Positions 1 to 6,307 of a DNA stretch of 13,898 bases are shown here, piece after piece. This DNA comes from Phocaeicola_A sp963624095 (GTDB taxonomy: Bacteria; Bacteroidota; Bacteroidia; Bacteroidales; Bacteroidaceae): positions 1 through 13,898 of the forward strand of contig CAVFNZ010000063.1 in the NCBI GenBank assembly GCA_963624095.1, in the 5' to 3' direction. Position 1 is the first letter of the stretch. Every line of letters starts with the position of its first letter. The notes under the pieces are model-generated. The model saw only the letters and a list, made by a program, of their open reading frames with translations, did not search any database and was not told where the DNA came from. The position numbers and the translations under genes were made by a program.

Positions 1-1410
1 GACGTAAACGTAGCGGGCGGTCCATGCCACAATGTCTATACGGCCTCCGGCGAGCATGCGTTCCACCTCCACACGGTAGCCGACGGCTTTGAGCACCGTG
101 CTGATGATGAGACGGTAACGTTCCTCCATATCCATGGAGGCCATCTTCTTGTTGCTGTAGGGGACATCGGAGACGAGGGCCTTCAGGCACTTCATGGCTT
201 CGGGGACATTGCCGAACGTCAGATACGTCCTGAACATGTTCTGTGTGGAGAACACTTCGTTGCTGTTGCGCATGACCAAAGCGGGCACGACCACCCGGTT
301 CAGCGCCTGGCGAACTTCCGTATTGGGGAATCCCAACAGGTACGCGTCGTCCTCGTACCCTTTGATGGTGAGGTAGCCGCTCTGGTAGAGAAACAGTTCC
401 GACCCTCCGCCCGTGACATCCGAGGTGTTCAGAATGTCCGACTGCACAACACAGTTGTCGAAGTAGTCGAGCTTGGTTTCCAGGTCCGGCACGAACTTGG
501 GCAGCAAGGACGTGGCTCCCGACGAAGCCCAATAGTTAAGGATTCTCCCGTCAGCCAAAGCGTTGATGAGGCTAAAAGGATTATAGATGTCGACCATGTT
601 ATCGTAGCTGAAGTGATATCCGTCATAGTATGCCTTCAGCCGGGCGTGCGCTTCGTCCACGGTCCAATCGTTCATGTCCGCCATCCGTTGCATCTCGGGT
701 TGGAAGTTGTCGTTAATCTCCTGTTCGGTGATGCCGCAGAGGGTGGCATACTCGGGATCGAAACTGATGTTGCTCAGGTTGTTGAGCACCGAGAAGAGGG
801 ATATCTGCGTGAACTTGGTGATACCGGTGATGAACACCAGCCGCTCATACTCGTCTGCGGACTTCAGGACAGCGAACACCTCACGGTAAACCTCCGTGCA
901 CCTGTCGTGCTCGGGAGTGTTCCAAGAGTGTTGGAGGGGCGCGTCGTATTCGTCGATAAGGATGGCGACCCCCAGCCCCGTCTGTTTGCATGCGGTAGCT
1001 ACGATGCCGCTGAAACGGTCGGCAAGTTGGGCGGTGGGGCTTGGAGTAATAGCGTATTTATTTTCGTATTCCTTGAAGCGGATGTCGAGATAGGAACGCA
1101 GTGTCTCCGCATTGGCTCCGCCCAAACTGAGGTCGAGGCGAATGACGGGATGTTGTTTCCACTCTTTCTCCATCTCCATTACCTTCAGTCCTTCGAAGAG
1201 CTCCTTGCGACCTTCGAGGTAACAGCGTAATGTATCCACGAGCATAGACTTGCCGAACCTGCGCGGGCGGCTCAGGTAGAAGACTTGTTTGTCACTATGG
1301 GCAAGCTTCCATACTAAGTCCGTCTTGTCGACGTACAAATATCCTTCCTTTCTGAGTTTCTCAAAGGACTGGAGTCCTACCGGTAATTTTCTTCTTGCGT
1401 CCATGTCCAT
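1..1410 (-). CDS. AAA-ATPase-like / PD-(D/E)XK nuclease-like protein (C-terminus cut by window edge)
   Basis: The frame reads 470 codons from an ATG at 1410 to the window edge with no stop, so the gene is partial. The start is well fixed: an in-frame TAG lies two codons upstream (1416-1414); a second in-frame ATG at 1404 is possible. The N-terminal part is an AAA-ATPase-like domain (PF09820 type). It has a Walker A-like stretch SRPRRFGKS at residues 47-55 (Lys54), which is the usual form in this family, and a Walker B stretch LIDEYDAP at 151-158. The C-terminal PD-(D/E)XK domain (PF08011 type) has begun: GGRIDIV with the conserved Asp at 459. The expected ExK motif would lie a few residues beyond the edge, so about 50 residues are probably missing. 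The cellular role of these proteins is not established. They occur in many paralogous copies in Bacteroidales, which suggests mobility or a selfish or defensive role; that part is inference. Confidence 0.93.
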   Translation of the reverse strand, partial: MDMDARRKLPVGLQSFEKLRKEGYLYVDKTDLVWKLAHSDKQVFYLSRPRRFGKSMLVDTLRCYLEGRKELFEGLKVMEMEKEWKQHPVIRLDLSLGGANAETLRSYLDIRFKEYENKYAITPSPTAQLADRFSGIVATACKQTGLGVAILIDEYDAPLQHSWNTPEHDRCTEVYREVFAVLKSADEYERLVFITGITKFTQISLFSVLNNLSNISFDPEYATLCGITEQEINDNFQPEMQRMADMNDWTVDEAHARLKAYYDGYHFSYDNMVDIYNPFSLINALADGRILNYWASSGATSLLPKFVPDLETKLDYFDNCVVQSDILNTSDVTGGGSELFLYQSGYLTIKGYEDDAYLLGFPNTEVRQALNRVVVPALVMRNSNEVFSTQNMFRTYLTFGNVPEAMKCLKALVSDVPYSNKKMASMDMEERYRLIISTVLKAVGYRVEVERMLAGGRIDIVAWTARYVYV

Positions 1411-1462
1411 AATCTACTTTGGTTTTCTTAAAGGCGGTGAGCCGGGAGAGACAACCGCTTGA

Positions 1463-1493
1463 CAAAGATAAGCATTATTCTCTGAAGTAGAAA
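1463..1493 (-). promoter_or_regulatory. Bacteroidetes-type promoter of the AAA-ATPase gene
   Basis: On the minus strand, TATCTTTG (1470-1463) matches the Bacteroidetes -7 consensus TAnnTTTG exactly. It is preceded at a 19-base spacing by TTTC (1493-1490), one base off the -33 consensus TTTG. Transcription would start near 1457, leaving a 5' leader of about 45 bases before the ATG at 1410. The match is to consensus only; no start site is known here. Confidence 0.6.
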
Positions 1494-1530
1494 ATCTTTT
1501 GTCGTTATGTATACGACCCCAAAAAACAGC

Positions 1531-1588
1531 AAGTACTTACGTTGGCTCATGAAAGTACTTACGTTGACGGATGTAAGTACTTACGTTG
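1531..1588. repeat. Three 14-bp direct repeats at exact 22-bp spacing
   Basis: The unit AAGTACTTACGTTG occurs identically at 1531-1544, 1553-1566 and 1575-1588, separated by two different 8-base spacers. The period is exactly 22 bp, close to two turns of B-DNA, so all copies present the same helix face. The core AAGTACTT is a perfect palindrome, and copy 3 extends this to a 12-bp palindrome (GTAAGTACTTAC). A decayed fourth copy sits in register at 1597-1610 (9 of 14 bases by my count). The array begins 38 bases upstream of the ATPase -33 box, which suits an operator array for that gene. The binding protein is unknown. Confidence 0.9.
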
Positions 1589-1642
1589 GCAGGTGAGACT
1601 GCTTGCGTTTTTTCGAGCCTTGCGCCCCAGAGGTAGGGACAT

Positions 1643-1667
1643 AAAAAAAGGGTCAACGCCTTGACCC
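1643..1667 (-). terminator. Intrinsic terminator, minus strand
   Basis: On the minus strand, GGGTCAA (1667-1661) and TTGACCC (1656-1650) form a perfect 7-bp stem around a 4-base loop, followed immediately by seven Ts (1649-1643). This is a canonical Rho-independent terminator. It lies more than 230 bases past the small barrel gene, which has its own closer hairpin, so it probably ends the short transcript predicted from the promoter at 1713-1743. Confidence 0.8.
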
Positions 1668-1707
1668 AATCTTTGTTAACCTTAAATCTAATATACTATG
1701 AAAAACA
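1643..1707 (-). ncRNA. Putative small RNA of about 65 nt
   Basis: A complete transcription unit is visible on the minus strand: a -7 box TACATTTG (1720-1713) that fits TAnnTTTG exactly, a predicted start near 1707, an AT-rich body of about 40 nt, then a perfect 7-bp hairpin with a seven-T tail ending near 1643. There is no convincing reading frame in the unit. The body sequence (with GGTTAACAAAGATT before the hairpin) looks familiar to me as a motif recurring in Bacteroides intergenic regions. This might belong to one of the multicopy Bacteroides small RNA families described in recent years, but I cannot confirm that from the sequence. Alternatives are a cis-acting leader remnant or a decayed gene start. 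Confidence 0.5.
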
Positions 1708-1712
1708 CATTG

Positions 1713-1743
1713 CAAATGTACGGCAAATCTTCCTACCTGCAAG
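1713..1743 (-). promoter_or_regulatory. Promoter of the putative small RNA
   Basis: TACATTTG on the minus strand (1720-1713) matches the -7 consensus TAnnTTTG. At a 19-base spacing, CTTG (1743-1740) matches three of four bases of the -33 consensus TTTG. No reading frame starts close downstream on this strand; the next element is the terminator at 1667-1643. Confidence 0.5.
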
Positions 1744-1770
1744 CAATCCGGCCAAAAACCTACATTATTT

Positions 1771-1806
1771 AATGTTTTTCTTGATTTATATCAAGAACGA
1801 AACATT
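1771..1806. promoter_or_regulatory. Large inverted repeat with an FNR/CRP-type TTGAT-N4-ATCAA core
   Basis: The arms TTCTTGAT (1778-1785) and ATCAAGAA (1790-1797) are perfectly complementary around a 4-base centre, and the outer arms AATGTTT (1771-1777) and AAACATT (1800-1806) are also complementary, offset only by a 2-base bulge at 1798-1799. The inner part contains TTGAT-N4-ATCAA (1781-1794), the consensus for FNR-class regulators. It is centred about 80 bases upstream of the predicted small RNA start at 1707. It could be an operator or an RNA hairpin. The symmetry is seen directly; the regulator is inferred. Confidence 0.55.
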
Positions 1807-1830
1807 TATCGGGTTATTTGTTAAAACATG

Positions 1831-1874
1831 AAAACAGCAAGGGAGGCGCAATCCACTGACGGAACGCACCTCCC
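1831..1874 (-). terminator. Hairpin terminator of the small barrel gene
   Basis: On the minus strand, GGGAGGTGCG (1874-1865) pairs with TGCGCCTCCC (1850-1841) over ten positions, two of them G-U, around a 14-base loop. It is followed by a loose T-rich tail (TTGCTGTTTT). It lies 25 bases past the stop codon at 1899, the usual place for an intrinsic terminator. The tail is imperfect, so termination may be partial. Confidence 0.65.
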
Positions 1875-1898
1875 CTATACCTATATTATATTTATAGT

Positions 1899-2474
1899 TT
1901 AGAATAAATAAGCTACGGAAACTTGCCAGGTGTTGGTCTTGAAGCTCATCGCGCTCACATGGTCCGTGAGGCTTTCGCTGGTATCACCCAACGCGATGTT
2001 GTAGTTGATGCCGGCCTGCAGGTGACCCAGCAGCTTCACACCGGCACCGATGTTGGCACTCAGCGTAGAGCTTTTCAGCTTGAAATCGTATTCCTTGAAG
2101 CTCTTGTCACCGATGTTCCAAGAGAACTGCGGTCCGGCAGCGACATAGACACCGGCCATGCTACCCAACCCGAAGGTATATTTCAGGTTGACGGGGATGT
2201 CGATGGAGTTCATGTTAGCCGTTCCGGCATCCGTCTTACAAGCGCCCTTGTGAGAGTAGAGCAACGAGCCGTCCACGCCCAAGCCTATCAAGGGAATGGT
2301 AAACTCCGCCATCGGTCCAATGAAGTAACCCGTAGAGTTCTTTGTACTAATGTTATCGATGTCCGCTTTTGACATGTTCAAACCGGCCTTCACGCCCCAA
2401 GAGATCTGGGCTTGTGCGGGCACTGCCACCAATGCGGCGACAGCGACCAACAATACTGTCATGATTTTTTTCAT
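1899..2474 (-). CDS. Small outer-membrane beta-barrel protein (porin family, PF13568-like)
   Basis: A 191-residue protein with a clear Sec signal peptide: MKKI, a hydrophobic run, and a cleavage site AQA|Q after residue 22. The mature part begins with ISWGVKAGLNMS, typical of Bacteroidetes outer-membrane beta-barrel proteins of the OMP_b-brl_2 type, and shows alternating beta-strand patterns such as VDGSLLYSHKG and VYVAAGPQFSWNI. It ends in VAYLF, with the terminal aromatic residue expected for barrel assembly. The length suits an eight-stranded barrel. The function of such proteins is generally unknown. Its own -7 box lies 30 bases upstream and a hairpin lies 25 bases downstream, so it is probably monocistronic although it follows the large barrel gene in the same direction with a 114-base gap. 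Confidence 0.9.
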   Translation of the reverse strand: MKKIMTVLLVAVAALVAVPAQAQISWGVKAGLNMSKADIDNISTKNSTGYFIGPMAEFTIPLIGLGVDGSLLYSHKGACKTDAGTANMNSIDIPVNLKYTFGLGSMAGVYVAAGPQFSWNIGDKSFKEYDFKLKSSTLSANIGAGVKLLGHLQAGINYNIALGDTSESLTDHVSAMSFKTNTWQVSVAYLF

Positions 2475-2504
2475 CGTTTCGCTTTCTTTAGAAGTTTAAC
2501 AGCG

Positions 2505-2512
2505 CAAAGGTA
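2505..2512 (-). promoter_or_regulatory. -7 promoter box of the small barrel gene
   Basis: TACCTTTG on the minus strand (2512-2505) fits TAnnTTTG exactly and lies 30 bases before the ATG at 2474. A good -33 TTTG at normal spacing is not visible; the nearest one is only 14 bases upstream. The leader would be about 25 bases long. Confidence 0.55.
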
Positions 2513-2588
2513 GGCTATAATTCTTACAAAACCATAAGATAAGGGAGGAAAGTTCTCGGAATCCCCCGACCGCGAGGCTTCCGCCGCC

Positions 2589-5438
2589 CTACATTCCCAT
2601 GGGCAGATAGGTGCTCGTGCCGCGGCTCTTCTCGCCCTGGTTCAGGTTGAACCGGCTGTCGGAAGCTCCCTTGCCCGTGGAGTTGAACTTATAGCTGAAG
2701 TTCACCGTCCAGTAGCGACCGAACACGGGACGCCAGGAGGAGAAGACATAGTCCATCATCACCGTGCTGGTGAAGGACATGCTCTTGTTGAGCAGGTCGT
2801 AACCGGAGAGGCTGACGCTGGCGCGGTTCTTCAGGAAGCGGTAGCCCACTATGGCGTTGAGGTTCATCTCCCGGTTGCCCGTCAGTCCACCGGTAAGCGG
2901 ATGCATCACGTCATAGGCGAAGCGGGCGTTGAGAAAGAGACGCTTCGTGAGGTTGTTCTCCGACCCTACCACCAGTTGTTCGCCGAAGTAGTTGCGGGCA
3001 CTGCCGACCGTACTCTTGGCGTACGACAAGGAGGTGTACGACGAGAGCCTTATGCGGTATTGGCGCGAGAAGTTGGAAAACAGGTTCACCGACAGCGCCA
3101 CCTTTTGGTTGTAGTTGTGGTTCTTCACCTCGTCCACAAAGGAGACGGAACGGCCGAAACTGTAGAACAGGTAGGACGACAGGCTCGACTTGATGCAGTC
3201 CAGCGTCTGCTGGTAGCCCACGTTGGCCGAGGCGGACAGGTCGCCGTTGAAGTTCTCGTAGGTGGTGTAGGTGGCGCCTTTGGTCAACTCGTATCCCCCG
3301 AAGTCGGGAAGTTGGGCTCCGTTGGCATAGTAACGGGTGCGTGACGCGATACGGTCCTGGTTCAACGTCAGCGAGGCGCCGCAAGAGAGCGAGGCGGAGT
3401 TGGCGAAGGTCAAGTTCCCGTAAATCTGGAAATCGTGCGATCGCGAAGGTTTCAGCTTGGAGTTACCGCTTCTCACGAACAGCAGGGAGCGGTCATCGAT
3501 TTGCTCGGAGAGTTGTTCCATGGAGGGCAGTTGGGTGCGGCAACGATAGTCGAAGCTGATGCCGGACGAGAACCCTCCATAGTTCAGCGTGAGACTCGGG
3601 TCGAAGGAGAGGAAATGGCGGTCCATCTTGTTCCTGCGGTAGAGCACCCGGTCTTCAGCCAACAGGGCGTACTGGCTGTTCACCCCGACAGAGAAGTTGA
3701 GCCTACCGACCGCCAGCCTATAGCCCGCATCCAGCGCAAGGGTGTGGTAGTTGCGCGTGTAGTCCTGGCTCGACACCGAGTCCAGCCGCATCATCGCGCC
3801 GTCGGCCTCCATCCGCAACTCTTTGCTGCGGTCGTCCAACCGTTTGTAGGAGAAGTCCGCGCTGACGTTGTGGTGAATCTTCTCATCCACCTCGTCCTCC
3901 TCATCGTCCGGGTCGGTCAGTCCCCGTTCCTTCTTATGGGAGAAGTTGAGGGACAGGCTCATCCCCACGCCATAGTTCCGTTGGTAGCCGTCCAAGTCGG
4001 TTTGGTAGATGCGGTTGGTGGCCGTCGAAAGCACGGAATCGAGCCGCATGCCGTCACCGTTGTTCTCACTGAGTTGGAAGCTGGCGTTGCCGTTGAGGTG
4101 CATTCCCTTGTGGCCGAACAGTTCCCGTTGGATGCCCGCCGACCAGTTATACGACTTCCGGTCCGTCTGTCGGGTTGTGGACGTATAGTCCTCCGACCCG
4201 TCCGTCACCGTGCGCGTGTTGCCCAACGCACAGTCTCCCGCATCGCTGACACTGAAGTCCGTGGAGGCACGGAAGGAGTGGTGCATATAGTCTTCATAGG
4301 AAGCCTTGACGGTGTGCGAACGGGAACGGCTGTCCATGAAGGAAGAGTCGTTGTAGAGGCGTTGGGTATAACTCCCGGAGGGTTCATAACGGCGGGTACT
4401 GTAGTTCCAGTCCCGATTCCGGGTGTCGTCATACGAGTAGCTGAGGGCGTATTGCGAACCGACCTCCACGTCGCCCAGGTGACGTTCCATCCCCACGCCG
4501 GCATAGACATCGCGCGAGTCGGGATTGGCCGAGCGTTCCACATTCAGGATGTCGCTTATCATGTTCGACTCGCGGTTGATATTGTTCACGAAGGCGTTGC
4601 CGCTAAGCAGCATCGCCTCCGAGAAGAGGTTGGCGGTAGCCCCCACGGCATAGCGTTGGTGACTGTCCTCAATGTTCCGCCCGTAGCTGGCCAACGCATG
4701 ACCCACCACGGCCTTGGTGAGTTTGCTCTTTGTCTCGATGTCGAACACGCGCTCCTTCTCCGCGGCCAGGTTGCCGTCCAACCGGTTCTTGGCGGACACC
4801 TGATCGTAGCTCTTGATGGAGATCACGTCATCGGCCGACAGATTCTCCAGGGCGTTGTGTACGCTGTTGCCGAATATCAGCTTGCCGTCCACATAGGTGC
4901 GCGACAAGGACTTGCCGAACACTTTGATGTCTCCGCTCTCCCCTATCTGCACCCCGGGCAGCTGTTCCACAATCTTCATCACCTCGTCGCCCATCAGCGT
5001 CTTGAAGGCAGCGGCATGGAAGACGACGGTATCTCCCCGCAGGGTGAAGGGCGGCACTTTGCCTTTCACCACCAGGTCGTTCAGCTCCACGTTCTTGGGT
5101 TTCATCTCGAACAGCTCACTCGCGTAGCCGCTGCGCACGTCCACCTCCTGCTCCAGGGTCTCGTAGGCCACGTGTGACAGGACGACGCGTGCCTTCCCCA
5201 GGGGTATCCGTTTGAAGTAGAACTGTCCGTTGATGTTGGTGATGCCGTGCAGTGTATCGCCGGGAACGATGAGTTCCACCGCCACGGCCGGCAACCTCTC
5301 GAACTGGTCCGTTTCTTCATTCCGTTCCACCACAATGCCGTTGAAGGCCGCGGTTTTCACCTTCTTCTTCTGTTGCGCCGCGCAAGGCAGTCCAACCAGA
5401 CAGAGGAGTGTCAGGAAGAGTAGTATATGGCGTATCAT
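2589..5438 (-). CDS. Outer-membrane beta-barrel protein with carboxypeptidase-regulatory-like domain (PF14905-type, TonB-receptor-like)
   Basis: I place the start at the ATG at 5438 (949 residues), because it opens a proper signal peptide (MIRHILLFLTLLCLVG, cleavage near CAA|Q after residue 21). The upstream in-frame ATG at 5489 falls inside the -7 promoter box. A carboxypeptidase-regulatory-like beta domain follows (about residues 28-115, NGIVV to VDVRSG). Next is a plug-like segment (about 135-250) with GDTVVFHAAAFKT, VEQLPGVQI and YVDGKLIFG, diagnostic of the outer-membrane beta-barrel family PF14905. The rest is a long barrel with an acidic DDEEDEVDEK loop near residue 513. It ends in LPMGM, without the usual terminal aromatic residue. 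Its transport role and substrate are unknown, and it is not a SusC. It is divergent from the sigma factor gene. Codons are distinctly G+C-rich compared with the operon to its right. Confidence 0.9.
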   Translation of the reverse strand: MIRHILLFLTLLCLVGLPCAAQQKKKVKTAAFNGIVVERNEETDQFERLPAVAVELIVPGDTLHGITNINGQFYFKRIPLGKARVVLSHVAYETLEQEVDVRSGYASELFEMKPKNVELNDLVVKGKVPPFTLRGDTVVFHAAAFKTLMGDEVMKIVEQLPGVQIGESGDIKVFGKSLSRTYVDGKLIFGNSVHNALENLSADDVISIKSYDQVSAKNRLDGNLAAEKERVFDIETKSKLTKAVVGHALASYGRNIEDSHQRYAVGATANLFSEAMLLSGNAFVNNINRESNMISDILNVERSANPDSRDVYAGVGMERHLGDVEVGSQYALSYSYDDTRNRDWNYSTRRYEPSGSYTQRLYNDSSFMDSRSRSHTVKASYEDYMHHSFRASTDFSVSDAGDCALGNTRTVTDGSEDYTSTTRQTDRKSYNWSAGIQRELFGHKGMHLNGNASFQLSENNGDGMRLDSVLSTATNRIYQTDLDGYQRNYGVGMSLSLNFSHKKERGLTDPDDEEDEVDEKIHHNVSADFSYKRLDDRSKELRMEADGAMMRLDSVSSQDYTRNYHTLALDAGYRLAVGRLNFSVGVNSQYALLAEDRVLYRRNKMDRHFLSFDPSLTLNYGGFSSGISFDYRCRTQLPSMEQLSEQIDDRSLLFVRSGNSKLKPSRSHDFQIYGNLTFANSASLSCGASLTLNQDRIASRTRYYANGAQLPDFGGYELTKGATYTTYENFNGDLSASANVGYQQTLDCIKSSLSSYLFYSFGRSVSFVDEVKNHNYNQKVALSVNLFSNFSRQYRIRLSSYTSLSYAKSTVGSARNYFGEQLVVGSENNLTKRLFLNARFAYDVMHPLTGGLTGNREMNLNAIVGYRFLKNRASVSLSGYDLLNKSMSFTSTVMMDYVFSSWRPVFGRYWTVNFSYKFNSTGKGASDSRFNLNQGEKSRGTSTYLPMGM

Positions 5439-5486
5439 TCGTTGGCGTGATTTCGTGAATACCTGTACATTCTTGTTATCGCGGTG

Positions 5487-5494
5487 CAAAAGTA
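5487..5494 (-). promoter_or_regulatory. -7 promoter box of the large barrel gene
   Basis: TACTTTTG on the minus strand (5494-5487) matches TAnnTTTG exactly. Transcription would start near 5481, about 43 bases before the chosen ATG at 5438. This box decides the start codon, since the upstream ATG at 5489 would not be on the transcript. No good -33 TTTG is visible at the normal spacing. Confidence 0.6.
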
Positions 5495-5507
5495 ATTGTT
5501 TTTGTTG

Positions 5508-5515
5508 TATCTTCG
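5508..5515 (+). promoter_or_regulatory. Probable -7 promoter box of the sigma factor gene
   Basis: TATCTTCG differs at one position from TAnnTTTG and lies 42 bases before the ATG at 5558. There is no clear -33 TTTG at the expected distance. The box lies where the -33 element of the opposite promoter should be, so the two promoters overlap back to back. Confidence 0.4.
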
Positions 5516-5557
5516 CAGTGAATTTACGTAGAGCGTCAAATAAGTAAGAGAGGAATT

Positions 5558-6124
5558 ATGGAAGAACATGAATTGTTGGTCCGGTTGAGCAAGGGAGACA
5601 GTTGGGCATTCGCCTGCCTGTTCCGATGCTACTACAAGGACCTCGTACTGTTTGCCGGAACCTACCTAAGGGACAAGGCGACGTGCGAGGATGTTGTACA
5701 GGACGTGTTCACCAAGCTCTACAAAAGTCGTGCAGAGGCAGAGAAGATTCAGTCCCTGCGTTCGTTTCTGCTACGCTCCGTACAAAATGCCTGTCTGAAC
5801 GAGATCCGCAGAGACGAGACGCATCGGAGATATGTGGAACTAAACGCCTTGTCCGATGAAGAAGCCCTCAAAGAGACGGAGGATTACCTGTTATACTCCG
5901 AACTGAGTGTCCGCCTGCAGGAGGCTCTTGAGCATCTCTCTCCGGCGCAGCGACAATGTTTCGAGATGAACCGTATGCGGGGAATGAAACAGGCGGATGT
6001 GGCCCAGGAGTTAGGCATCCCCCTTAGGACCGTAGAGGCAAGGATTGCCGAGTCGTTGAAAATTCTGAAGTTCCAATTGAAGGACTATTTCGCAATCATC
6101 ATGTTCTTTTTTACCATCAAGTAA
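5558..6124 (+). CDS. ECF-type RNA polymerase sigma-70 factor
   Basis: A 188-residue extracytoplasmic-function sigma factor of the Bacteroidetes FecI-like group. Region 2 spans about residues 13-90 and includes the helix with ATCEDVVQDVFTKLY (core binding and -10 recognition). Region 4 spans about 118-172, with the LSPAQRQCFEMNRMRGM lead-in and the helix-turn-helix QADVAQELGIPLRTVEARI (about 145-163). A short hydrophobic tail (AIIMFFFTIK) ends the protein, common in this group. There is no region 1.1 or 3, as expected for ECF factors. A purine-rich AGAGAGGA stretch precedes the ATG by a few bases. The FecR gene follows after 183 bases, and this sigma factor is the likely activator of the susC operon. 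The gap to fecR is longer than in most such pairs. Confidence 0.95.
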   Translation: MEEHELLVRLSKGDSWAFACLFRCYYKDLVLFAGTYLRDKATCEDVVQDVFTKLYKSRAEAEKIQSLRSFLLRSVQNACLNEIRRDETHRRYVELNALSDEEALKETEDYLLYSELSVRLQEALEHLSPAQRQCFEMNRMRGMKQADVAQELGIPLRTVEARIAESLKILKFQLKDYFAIIMFFFTIK

Positions 6125-6307
6125 GGCATCCTCGTCTTCCGACAATTAGGCAGCGAGTAATCCGCTACGAACCAGCCCATTCCGGTTAGTCATCGTCCCC
6201 TTTCATTGGTTGGTCTTGTCCACTATTTTGAACCCGGCACTCATTTTTCCTCTATTTTCCCTGCGGTTATTTCTCCATAGTGTGTCTTTTTAATAAAACG
6301 ATGAAAT

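Larger units (their letters stand above)
1411..1898. other. Signal-dense intergenic region between the ATPase gene and the small barrel gene
   Basis: No credible protein gene lies in these 488 bases. Reading left to right, it holds the minus-strand promoter of the ATPase gene (1463-1493), a three-copy 14-bp direct repeat with 22-bp period (1531-1588), a hairpin plus T-tract terminator on the minus strand (1643-1667), a promoter that would fire into that terminator (1713-1743), a large AT-rich inverted repeat (1771-1806), and a GC-rich hairpin (1841-1874) just downstream of the small barrel gene. Each is listed separately. Confidence 0.8.

Noticed and set aside
613..1230. A 205-codon plus-strand frame
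   Set aside because: Codon-aligned antisense shadow of the AAA-ATPase gene, whose Walker motifs are in the minus frame.
1531..1588. A CRISPR array
   Set aside because: The repeats are only 14 bp and the spacers 8 bp, far below CRISPR sizes, and no cas gene is present. A phased binding-site array fits better.
1698..1772. A 24-residue plus-strand frame starting MKNTLQMYGK
   Set aside because: It overlaps the promoter box of the opposite-strand RNA unit, has no clear promoter of its own, and reads as a chance frame; I saw no hydrophobic or toxin-like character.
1923..2372. A 149-codon plus-strand frame
   Set aside because: Codon-aligned antisense shadow of the small barrel gene; it shows no signal, domain or start context.
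2541..2585. A terminator after the large barrel gene
   Set aside because: A weak nested pairing is present on the minus strand (CGGAA with TTCCG around a short inner stem), but no T-tract follows, so I do not call it.
3435..5177. A 580-codon open frame on the plus strand, antisense to the large barrel gene
   Set aside because: Its codons align exactly with the sense codons (same position modulo 3), so it stays open simply because this G+C-rich gene avoids TTA, CTA and TCA there. The predicted protein has no recognisable domain, while the minus-strand protein is a clear outer-membrane barrel.
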